Shown piece by piece: positions 9,574 through 18,800 of a stretch of DNA of 64,000 nt. The stretch lies in assembly GCA_018136815.1 (NCBI GenBank), contig CM030939.1, positions 372,001 to 436,000 of the forward strand. The letters are read 5' to 3'. Position numbers and translations under genes: made by a program. The notes under the pieces were generated by a model, which worked only from the letters and a program-made list of their open reading frames with translations, did not search any database and had not been told where the DNA came from. The DNA comes from Isochrysis galbana (lineage: Eukaryota; Haptophyta; Isochrysidales; Isochrysidaceae). Within the stretch, counting starts at the first letter, position 1, and every line of letters starts with the position of its first letter.

Positions 9574-10352
9574 CGCGGCGGCAGGCGAGGCTAGGGTGCC
9601 ATTGCGAGGCCGGCGAAGCTCTTGGGCTGCCTCCGTGAGGTGCCGAGGTAATACCACCGCAGAGCCGCTCGCTCGTGCACGAAGAGAGGCGAGAGCGTGG
9701 ATGGAGAGCGGGTGACGGGGTATCATCACACCTCATAGGGGGACATGCTAAACAATTGGTCCCATGAGGCTAGGATGACCTCTCGCTCAGAAACATCCCC
9801 GGCGAGGCTTGGATCGACGGGATGCCGCCGAGTCGCCGGATTTGGAAGCGAGCGGAGGCCCGCGACGGTGGGTGGAGGTTGGGGATCAGAAACAGGCTTG
9901 GCAGACGGGACAGGAACGGGCGTATTGGGTGCGGGATCGGAAATCGAATTCGGCGGAACGGCGAACGGCGCGGCGGGCAAAGATTGAGAAGGGAACTTGA
10001 CCGAGGCAGGGGGAGCACCGATGGAGTTGTCTCCTTCTTCCACAAGCGGTGGCGAAGTCTCGACTCGAGACGAAGTCGTAGTGCCCGCTTGGCCCTGTAG
10101 AATGTTGAGTATCGCGTTGAAGGTAGACCCCACCTCTCGCTGAAATTCTTCGTGGCGCTGGGCGGCTTGGAGGGTAGAGGACTCGAGGCGGTCGACAGCG
10201 CCGCGGAGAGCCTCGATCTGGACTTGTTGGTCCATGATTTGGGCGGCGCCGACGGTGGCGGTCGGAGGTGGAACGAAGTTACGCTTGGGGTACGAGTACG
10301 TCGACGACGGGGGTGGAACAAACTCTTCATATGGTGGGGGCTCGAAAGGAGG
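9484..10352 (-). pseudogene. Gag-like fragment of an LTR retrotransposon
   Basis: The minus frame contains a coiled-coil-like segment (IEALRGAVDRLESSTL, then QREVGSTFNAILNILQGQAG) followed by a long Pro/Ser linker and SEREVILASWDQLF. This arrangement is typical of the amino part of Ty3/gypsy-like gag proteins. The frame stops at 9726, and a second frame (9484-9729) continues with KHFDELCAELTKMNQ, so a frameshift is likely. At the upstream side (10356) a family A tail replaces the start. There are no zinc knuckle, protease or polymerase remains nearby. The family is inferred from composition only. Confidence 0.45.
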
Positions 10353-10355
10353 GAC

Positions 10356-10980
10356 GGAGATACATAATAAGAGACTTTTACAGAATAGAATTCGAATCAC
10401 ACACATACCACTACATACTACCGGTCTTAGAATCCACGTTAATAAGGTTCACTACCCTGGCGAGGGACATTGCCCCGCCAAACGGCCACTACCGAATGCG
10501 CACCCGCGCGGCGGCCCAGGGCAGGAAACCTAAGCTAAAAAAACCGTTAGAGCTCAGCGCCCCCATTTTCATAGAAAACGACAAAGGAAACCTAAACATG
10601 AATGACAACCTCGGCCTCGTGGCAGAGGCAATCGGCCTAGCCGGTAAGCTCGTAAGCTCGCCTGAGGCAGAGGCGCGTCTCCCTCCTCGAAGAAATCCCG
10701 GAAGAGACGGGCGCTGAGAGCGAAAGGCGACACATCGACAGCAAAACGCTCACATCAACACAGCAAGAAACGGGTCACCTAGAGGCACAGGAGGAAGGCG
10801 AGAACAGACCACTAGGGGCCGGTGCACCCCCGCCCTACCCAACCCCCCCACAACCTGGGCCCCTAGGTAGAGCACGAGGGGAGATGCCGCATAAGGCGGG
10901 AAGTGAGGGAAAGGAAGGGAAGAGGGCGTGGCTACGATAGTCAGCTGCATAGCCGCGCGCGAGGTGAGAATATTAAAAGA
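10356..10980 (+). mobile_element. Family A LINE, 3' fragment
   Basis: The fragment begins in GGAGATACATAATAAGAG, which encodes RYIIRDFYRIEFESHTYHY, continues with APIFIENDKGNLNMNDNLGL, then the 3' UTR, and ends in GAGGTGAGAATATTAAAAG. It joins the gag-like fragment on the minus strand at about 10352. No target-site duplication was found. Confidence 0.75.
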
Positions 10981-12126
10981 TTCAATAATTGATACGCATA
11001 TTGTCGACTTCGACACGCGCCTTTGGCGATCGCCCCGAGCCCCGAGCCCCAACAGGTCAAGTTAGCAAGCGTTTATTTAGGCCAATATCATCATGTGCCG
11101 TAGACAGTGAAACTGATTGGCCACGTAAGAGGGCGCATTAGCAACTTTGGCCTTGATGTTATCCCCTTCGATTGGTAGCACATTCGTCTTGATAAAGGCA
11201 AGGAGGGGGTGTCACGGTGAAGTCACGGGTGGTTTTGCGTGGTGTGCACCCTAGAACTTATAATATTGGGATGAGGAGGGGGAGAGGGCCGCATGAGTCG
11301 AGCCGTGATCTCCCCCCTTCTCTCCTTGTTCGTTTGTGTGAGTCTCCTACGCAATCCCCCCGTGTGTGCGTTTGATCTGCGCGTGATATTGTTAGTGTGC
11401 CCTGTGTGGTCAGTGGCCCCCTTTGCCCTTTGGTATCTTTTAACGTGTGATGCTGAAGTATAACAGGATGCTCGGCGCGCCGCGCCGCGCTACTCATCCT
11501 CAAGCCACAGGGGGCCGCGTTGCGGCCTCCCTTTGATATGGAGCTGCTGCACGGGACTGGGTGGGTCCCTATGGACCCTGCCCACCTGCCCGCATTCATC
11601 CGGCGATGTACGATTGGCGATGCGATCGGCGATGGCGCTCTGCCTCGCACAAGCCGCGGTGGTTGCCTCATGGGTCAAGGGCACCTTTTTTACATCTCGA
11701 GGGGGCCGGCGACAACGAATGACTCTGCTTGCGACCACAGTGAAAGTGATGGTGGACGTGGAGACCGTAGAGCAGGAGCAGGTACAGGTACAGGTAAGTC
11801 TTGCTAGCACTGAGCACTGGCACTGATGAGCAGCTGTGTCATTTTTTCATTCCAAAATAAAACAGCTGTTTTCAGAGTGTTTCTAGACCTCACACGCCGT
11901 GTTGTACATATCTCGAGGGGTCGAGGGGGCAGCTACTCTACTAGTGTGCATATGCATCTGAAGTGTGCATATGCATACTCTCCATACACTCTAGAGCTCT
12001 AGAGCTCTACTCCATAGTCCACGCATATGTTCTGTAGAGAAGTGTTGGTAGGATTTCTTGTAAAAATCCGTGGCGGAGCCTCGCAATTATTGGGGTCAGC
12101 GCGCGCCGCGGTCTGTGAGCGGCAGC
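10981..12126. other. Intergenic stretch upstream of mL49
   Basis: No gene is supported. A 16-17 bp direct repeat (GTGTGCATATGCATCTGAA and GTGTGCATATGCATAC) lies at about 11944-11980, followed by CTCTAGAGCTCTAGAGCTCT at about 11988. These palindromic words are within 200 bp of the mL49 start and may belong to its promoter. Confidence 0.4.
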
Positions 12127-12693
12127 ATGCTGGCGGCGGTGCGCGGCCTGAGTGCGCTGCGCTCTGTGAGCGCTGCTGCGGTGCGGTACAAGTCTTCGTC
12201 GCCAAGGAGCACAGGTGTTTCGCCACTCGTACACAAGTTCGACCCTTCGCCCCGTTGGCAAGCGGTGGCGGAGGCCGTCTCGCCGAGCGAGGCGCCTGTG
12301 CGCGTCCTCCCTCCGGTCATCCCACAGTTTCTGCGCCAGAAGTTGGTCGGGGCGAGGGTGCCTGGAGCCAGGCCGCGCAATATACCCAATAATATCAAGC
12401 GCAAACGGCGAGAGCAAGCTCTCCTTCGGCCCCTCGAGGAGTTGCCCAGTGGGCCTAGGGCTTTCCATGTGGACCGCTCGAGAATGGGCAACTTTCCCAT
12501 CTACACAGATGTTCGGAACGGCGGGTCGAAAGTAGTGACAATCTTACGAAAATTTCGTGGAGATGTCAAAGCGCTAGCTCTTGAGCTTCAGTCAGTGACC
12601 GGCAAAGAGGTCACAGCGTACCACGGACGGATGGAAGTGCGCGGTCGGCACGCACCGGTGATAGCTGAATGGCTCGGCAAGCTTGGCTTTTGA
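12127..12693 (+). CDS. MRPL49: Mitochondrial large-subunit ribosomal protein mL49 (Img2 domain)
   Basis: This is a single-exon gene of 188 residues. The first ATG in frame is at 12127; the frame extends upstream without another ATG. The amino end MLAAVRGLSALRSVSAAAVR is a typical arginine- and alanine-rich mitochondrial targeting peptide. The C-terminal part, GNFPIYTDVRNGGSKVVTIL, RKFRGDVKALALELQ and the final EWLGKLGF, matches the Img2 domain of mL49, a mitoribosome large-subunit protein. The 70-residue middle is Pro- and Arg-rich. An AATAAA lies 75 bp after the stop. I am confident of the family and start; the symbol is by homology to the animal gene. Confidence 0.88.
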   Translation: MLAAVRGLSALRSVSAAAVRYKSSSPRSTGVSPLVHKFDPSPRWQAVAEAVSPSEAPVRVLPPVIPQFLRQKLVGARVPGARPRNIPNNIKRKRREQALLRPLEELPSGPRAFHVDRSRMGNFPIYTDVRNGGSKVVTILRKFRGDVKALALELQSVTGKEVTAYHGRMEVRGRHAPVIAEWLGKLGF

Positions 12694-12767
12694 TGACATG
12701 GAGGCATTTGGGTCGAGTGGAGTTGTATGGGTTGATGCTACGAGGTGCATTGCTGTCCTTTTCTATC

Positions 12768-12773
12768 AATAAA
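12768..12773 (+). terminator. Possible polyadenylation signal of mL49
   Basis: AATAAA lies 75 bases after the mL49 stop. Whether this genome uses the AATAAA signal is not known. Confidence 0.35.
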
Positions 12774-12896
12774 TTGCACATATTGCGCGAATTTGGCGTT
12801 TGAGGTGCGACAACGGGTGTACATGCAGATGAGTCTCTTTCATGCTCCATGCTCCATGGAACCCCGGTTCGTGCTTTGCGGTAGGTTAAGGATCCG

Positions 12897-14000
12897 CAAA
12901 AAAAAACATCTGAAGATTCTGGGCTACACACCTACTAGTTGTGGGACTCCCCTTCGCTATCTACACCGCCCTTATCTTCCCTCCCACCACCTCTTCCCCT
13001 GCCCCCCTTCTTTCCTTTTTCTTCGGTTTCCGGGGTCCGGCCTCGGTGCGCTACCTGAGGCCTGGTTCGGAGTGTGGAGTGTGGGGTTCGGGCAGGCCTT
13101 TTGATCTTTTTGTTTCTGTCGTGTGTGTCTGCCTGGCTTCGTTTTGGTTGTTTAGGTTAAGTCTAGTTCGCATTGTCCCTAGTCACTAAGTTTATACTTG
13201 GTTGACACATGGGGGGGCACGAGCCCCCCCCTCTCTCCACTCCTCCCCTGCCATGGGGGAGGAACCACCCATCCTCCTGGCATGCCTGATGGCTTGCCAG
13301 GAGGCCACTGCCCTACTGACCCACTCTCTCCCTGGCAGGCTCGCCTGCCTCGCGCGTCCTGGCCTGTCGTGGCCAGCCCATCGCTCCAACCCCCCCTCCC
13401 CCCCTGGTCGACAGGCAGACAGGTGCAGATTGGGGGCCCCAGAGGCTCAGGAGCGCCAGCGAGGGAGAGGCAGGGGAGGCCAGGGCCCAGCCCCAGCCTC
13501 CTCTGCCCCCAGAGCTGGCCTCCAGGAGCCTCTAGGGCTCGCCAGGGGCAGCTGCAGGCCTGCCGCAGGCGCGCCATCGCGCGTGCCTGCAGGAGAGGGG
13601 AGAGAGAGCGCGGAGAAGGGGGTGGGCGGAGCGAGAGCTCCGCTCACCGAAAAATAGGTAAGTCCCGCACCTGTTTACAGGATAAGTCGGGGCTGAGACC
13701 GCCGCCCACTCGGAGACACAGGAGGAAGGAGGGGAATGATCACCGGGGGGAGGCGCGGGCCACCGGACCATATCTAAGCCCTTCACCTCTATCCCCCTAG
13801 TAGTGCACGGGGGGAGTCGCCTTATGGCGGGGGGAGAAGGGCCGGGGGAGTGGGGGTGTAGAAAGTTTCCCTACGTGAGTAGAAAGTAGAGGGTCCACGG
13901 CCGCGTGTGCGGTGAGACTATTAAAAGGTTTATTTATCGCATTGTCCCTAGTGGCAACCTTGATTGTTTTGCCGGTTATGTCGGTATTGCAGGCGCCATG
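12897..14000 (-). mobile_element. Family B LINE 3' end, minus orientation, split by a D element
   Basis: Read on the minus strand, the B-family 3' terminus (GAATCTTCAGATG plus T-run) lies at 12899-12925. The 3' UTR extends to 13183, is interrupted by a D element, and resumes at 13953 with GGCAACCTTGATTG, matching the B 3' UTR at about 44950 in reverse. It is a 5'-truncated copy with no coding sequence. Confidence 0.75.
13184..13936 (+). mobile_element. Family D short retroelement, full length with 16-bp duplication
   Basis: TCGCATTGTCCCTAGT occurs at 13168-13183 and 13937-13952. The element is 753 bp. It starts at the 5' hairpin (CACTAAGT, loop TTAT, ACTTGGTTG), followed by CACATGG and a G-run/C-run inverted repeat. 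The 3' end has CCGC-GTGT-GCGG, TGAGACTATTAAAAGG and TTTATT. It is inserted in a minus-strand family B 3' UTR. No protein domain is encoded; overlapping Pro/Arg/Gly-rich frames on both strands are by-products of GC content. Confidence 0.88.
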
Positions 14001-14374
14001 GCCGCGCAATGGCTGCCGGTCGTCCTCGACCACTGCCGCCAGTCCACTGACCGCCCCTCCACGACCGCTGGTGAGTTAATCGCCCGGGCTCAGGCGAACC
14101 AGCCTAGCCACCTAGACCAGGTTTTAACCGGGTCGCCGCCGCTCGTCGCCGCTGTCGATGCGGAGTGGCGTCCGAGGCTGGAACCACCACGCTCCGTCTC
14201 GTTACCCATTCGTCCAGTTCGAATGATCCGTAACATCCGTAACTGCTGGCGAGCGTGGGGCGCCCACGCGCGATCCTAGGGGTAACCTCTCCTACTCCTG
14301 GCTGCCTCTCTCCTTGCCCCTGGAGGCTGCCATCAACTCGGAGTTGAGAACCTACTCGCCTGCCTCTAGCGGAG
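14001..14374. other. Unassigned stretch between repeats
   Basis: No gene is seen. The piece from about 14280 resembles the middle of D-type elements but is diverged. Confidence 0.3.
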
Positions 14375-14795
14375 CTAGCCTCCAGGAGCCTCCAGGGGTC
14401 GCTAGGGGCATCTGCAGGCCTGCCGCAGGCGCGCCATCGCGCGTGCCTGCAAGAGAGGGGAGAGAGAGCGCGGAGAAGGGGGTGGGCGGAGCAAGAGCTC
14501 CGCTCACCGAAAAATCGGTAAATCCCGCTCCTGTTTACAAGATAAGTCGGGGCTGAGACCGCCGCCCACTCGGAGACACAGGAGGAAGGGGGGGAAATGA
14601 TCACCGGGGGGAGGCGCGGGCCACCGGACCATATCTAAGCCCTTCACCCCTATCCCCCTAGTAGTGCACGGGGGGAGTCGCCTTATGGCGGGGGGAGAAG
14701 GGCCGGGGGAGTGGGGGTGTAGAAAGTTTTCCTACGTGAGTAGAAAGTAGAGGGTCCACGGCCGCGTGTGCGGTGAGACTATTAAAAGGTTTAAT
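14375..14795 (+). mobile_element. Family D element, 3' half
   Basis: The stretch is close to 13520-13930 and ends in GTGTGCGGTGAGACTATTAAAAGG. The 5' half is absent or replaced. It joins Ty3/gypsy integrase sequence at about 14800. Confidence 0.75.
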
Positions 14796-14799
14796 TATT

Positions 14800-15393
14800 T
14801 AATTAATCTTGGGTGCCAGCCGGCGCATTCCCTCTCTATCTCTACCACGAGAAGTCCGCGATTACGCAGAGGCCATGAGGCCATGCATGACCGCCTTAAG
14901 GCGGCGTGGTCCGCTGCCCATGAAGCTACGCTCACGGCCCAAGCCGATGCTGTCGCAGACACGCTACGCACGCGTGCCCCGCTTCTCCGGTTCAACCCGG
15001 GAGACCGGGTGGTGCGCAGGATCCCGGGCCTCCGCAACAAGTTGCTCTACCACTACAGCGGGCCCTACCGAGTCGCCGAGGCGCTCGGTGGTGGCCGCTA
15101 TCGGCTACGTGATCAGGAAAATCGCCTCCTTTCTGAAGGGGTCCATGTTACCAATCTACGGCCCTACTACACCCTCACGGACACGGACCCCTTGCGGGAT
15201 GATGAATACCTAGTGGAAACGCTGCTGGACCGAAAAGGCCGGGGAGACAAGCGCCGCTACCTTGTCAAGTGGCGTGGCTACGCCCGATCTTTAGCCACAT
15301 GGGAACCTGTCACAGAGCGGCGTGCCTCCCTCGTGCAGGCCTACGACGCCGCACACCCTTTCTCGCCCGCTGTTAAGTCACAGATGGGCAGGA
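14800..15393 (+). pseudogene. Ty3/gypsy (chromovirus) integrase C-terminus with chromodomain, fragment
   Basis: The frame contains AMHDRLKAAWSAAHEATL, LRFNPGDRVVRRIPGLRNK, YSGPYRVAEALGGGRYRLRD and HVTNLRPYY, the C-terminal part of a gypsy integrase. It continues into EYLVETLLDRKG, RYLVKWRGYARSLATWEP, a chromodomain. Chromodomain integrases direct insertion to marked chromatin. Catalytic core, reverse transcriptase and LTRs are missing. The first 60 bp are in a shifted frame. The reading frame runs on into a TIR-element end at 15394, so the copy is broken on both sides. A second integrase fragment of the same type lies at 26230-26560. Confidence 0.8.
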
Positions 15394-15475
15394 GGGCGGC
15401 TACACAAAAAGAAAACAAGCACATATGGATGGCACAAAAAATCACCTGGCCCTCTTTTGACGGAACGCGACTTTA
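15394..15475 (+). mobile_element. Solitary right end of the GTCGCGTTCCGTC TIR family
   Basis: About 80 bp: AAAAAGAAAACAAGCACATATGG, then AAAAAATCACCTGGCCCTC, then TTTTGACGGAACGCGACTT. The same terminus occurs at 27720-27756, 28065-28125, 32881-32950 (reverse) and 45760-45810. Confidence 0.7.
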
Positions 15476-15830
15476 TAGTTAGTGATGGCGTCTATGGTTT
15501 CGAATATCTTCTTTGTCGCGGGGCAGGAGTGTAAAAAAAAAAGGAACCTCAAGTTGCACCTTCTGAGCCATTGCTAGAGGACCGCCTTGGATTGACGCAA
15601 ACAACAAAACTGAGCACGGCGGGGTTAGCTGGATGGCATTGCTGAGGATGTAAGCTCGCTTTGTCGCCGACGACTATAACATCAATGGCCCCCGCGCACT
15701 CGCCTCACCCTCCGCCCGCACTCGCCTCGCCCTCCGCCATAAAGCGGTTTACTGTAGTAGTATATATGCGCTGCATCATGGATCATGGGCGCGAAGCACG
15801 GCAGCCTAACATGTGCATGAACTATAGCTC
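15476..15830. other. 3' flank of the GTPase gene
   Basis: No gene is seen. There is a short direct repeat of CGCACTCGCCTC at 15695-15735. Confidence 0.4.
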
Positions 15831-18800
15831 TCAGTCACTGTCGCAGAGGTCTATCACAAAAGCGTTGGGCATCGTGGACGGCACCGACTTCCTTGCCTTC
15901 TTGTGCACCGAGCCGAAAGAAGAGGATGCTTCTTCGTTGAGGGCCGAGGCTGCTGAGAAGGATGATGCGTGAGCTTGCCCGGCTGGCATGGTCAATCCCG
16001 ACACTAGTGGTAGGTTGCGCTTGACCTGCGTTGATGGCGGGCGATTGAGCGAAGATTTACCATGGTGAATGGCCACCGAGGAGGTCCGTGCACCGGCCGA
16101 TCGCTCCACATTTCTTGCCGGATTCTCCTTGGTGGTGTCGGGATCGGCGTTCTCGGCCTCTTTCCTCGCCTCCAAGGCCTCGACTAGCATCTCTCCCGTG
16201 CGAACTTGCGCTTGCATGCCTTGCGAGGCCAACGAATGGTGGTGGGTGGCGGCCAATCCAATGTAGGCGCGTAGCGCTGGTATCTGTGTAGCTTCGAGGG
16301 TGGCAAATGTGGGCGGTGCGTCGCCCGTCACGACTCCCTCTAGCTTGAGTGCGTCGCGCGCCGACACCGTGAAGACGGGGAATTCGAAGCCGCAAGTCCA
16401 CAATGAGGAGTGCCCACAACCACCTGACGAGTCCGAGCTCGAGGGCGATGAACCCAAACGATTGGCGGGGAGAAGGTGGACTGGCATGTCCTTGTAGAAG
16501 TCGTTGGCTACCGAGGCACAGGTGAAGGCGTTACGAGCAGCGGCACATGCGAGGAGCGGTGTGCCAGGTGGGAGGTTGAGGTTCTGCTGCACCTCGGACG
16601 GGGAGAGATTATCTGACTTTGACGCTACGAAAGCGAGACTGCCCAAGCAACCTTCTCTGAGCAGCCGCTCTCGGAGCGCCTTGGGCATGAGGTCCTTGGC
16701 GCCTTTGTCATTGACTGCACGCGTAATTGCTGAGACTATGAGCAGGGCGTCCGCCTCGGCGAGAATGGAGCGCAAGACAGCATTGCGGGCTGCATTGTCG
16801 TCGTGCAAGCCAGGCACGTCGCGCAAGCGTACGCCGCCGAGAAGCACACCAAAAGGGCCACTCAGCTCGACCTGTCGCACAAGCGGCCATAGCGAGCCGC
16901 CGTCTGCGTCGTCAGGTGAGTCGACATAAGGCTTGACGAGATTTGCAAGCGCCTCGCCTTGCCCGCCACCGCGGGGAATGTTGAGCTGTTTCACTCGTCC
17001 AAGACAGGCTGCCACAGTCGCATGGGAGACTAATGCCTCCGGATCCTCGAGAGGTGGCCCACCAGCACCGTATACTGCCCGGACCTGTTCAAAGGCCACA
17101 TGCCCAGGATCATCGGTCGGAGGCGTCCGGCCGGCCCCTGCGCGTGCCTGCGCGTCGCATGCGGCAACACATGTAGCGCGCCACTCCTCCTCCGGGATAA
17201 AGTGGACATTTGCACCCCATTCACCCCACGACAAGTCGATTACGGCGGCGGTGCATGCGCGGCAGCAAGATGTGGGCAGGAGCTCATAGCCCAGCAACGC
17301 ATTCAGAAGCGTGGATTTGCCAGTCCCGCTATCGCCTGCGACCACCATGGTGAATGTCCTAGCGTTCGCGCCCGGATGGTTGTCTAGGGACAGCGTCCAC
17401 GTGCGCATCGGCGCCTCACCATTGAGCCCACAAATCGCAGTGCGAGGCTTGCAATCGCCATCATCAGCCGCTCCACGCAGCCGGCGCAGGGCCAACTCAA
17501 GCTCGCGCATTGCTAGGCAGAGCTCTGGATGGGCAGCCATGCGCTGCGCCTCTTCTTCACCGAGCAGCAACTCGCACAGCTCTGCGCTGCTCAGTGACGC
17601 TAGTACCTTCACGTCATCCAACTCGTTGTCCTCGATGGCTTGCATGATGGACTCGTGGCGGGACTTGTCGAAGTGCGCAGCTACCCATTTGGTGAGGTGC
17701 TCGCCTTCGCCACTGAAGAACGCAATCGCCGAGTCCGTCGAGCTATCTTCGCCACTAGGAGACGCAGTCACGATGTTGCCTACTGCAAGCCGAGCCGCCT
17801 CCTTCGGCGTCGGTAGCTGAGCTCGGGCCTGCCGCTCATCTTCGGCAGCGGCGCATAGAGCTTCCCCGATTGTGCCCTCGTGCTTTGCACGCAGAATGCG
17901 CCAGTACTTTTGCACATTTACTGGGGGCTGCCGCGAGCTCAACTCTTGGTCAAGCCTGTTGCGCATAGCGAGCACACCCTCAAATATCCTAGAGGCCAAC
18001 GCCGCCGACGCGCCTTCAAACAAGCACTTTCGTATGGCGTGTTCCGCTGCCTGGCCATTCTGCACTTTCTGCACCTGAAAGCGCCCATACTTCATGGCGC
18101 CTTTATTTGACAGCATTCGCGTCTTGAAGAGGCCTGGGTGGCGCTTTTCTGCGGCCTGCGCCACCATCGTGGAGTGCCCGCAATAGGTGAACCGTTCACC
18201 GGTGAACTCCTTCGAGCTCTCGAGGGGGTTGCGGAGGAACGTCTCGACTCTACTACACTCGCAACACTTGCAGCTGAGGTGTACAACGCTGAGCGCCCAA
18301 TCCTTGACTACCGATGGAGATCTGACACTGCGCCCGCATGCCTCCGCCATATCAAGCAAGGTGCGGAATCCCGAGTGATGCTTGGCACTCTCACCAAGTT
18401 TTTCTTCGAGACGAATAACTGCAAGTGCCACAACCTCATCCGGCTTCCACTGCCCAGCGGCCGACTTGATCGCCGCCGCCATGCGCGTGCGGAAATATCC
18501 GGAACGGCCGCTCGCAGCAGCGCCGGCATCGAATTTGTCCGATGCGAGGAAGAGCTGCACGATTGTTTCCTGTTTGTCCGGTTTGGCGTGAGATATTTGG
18601 AGAGCCGAGCTCGCCAAATGCAGCAATGCTTCGCCGATGCTCGCGCTCGTCGACACCTCCTGCACATGTTGAGGGTCGTTGAGCAGCGCGTCGACCGACC
18701 GCAAAAAAGTAATGGGATGTACATCATTTTGTACGCTTGGAACGCAACGCTCCGTGAGGCCGGCATCCACGAGCTGGCGCAAGATCTTGGTCGTGTCGAG

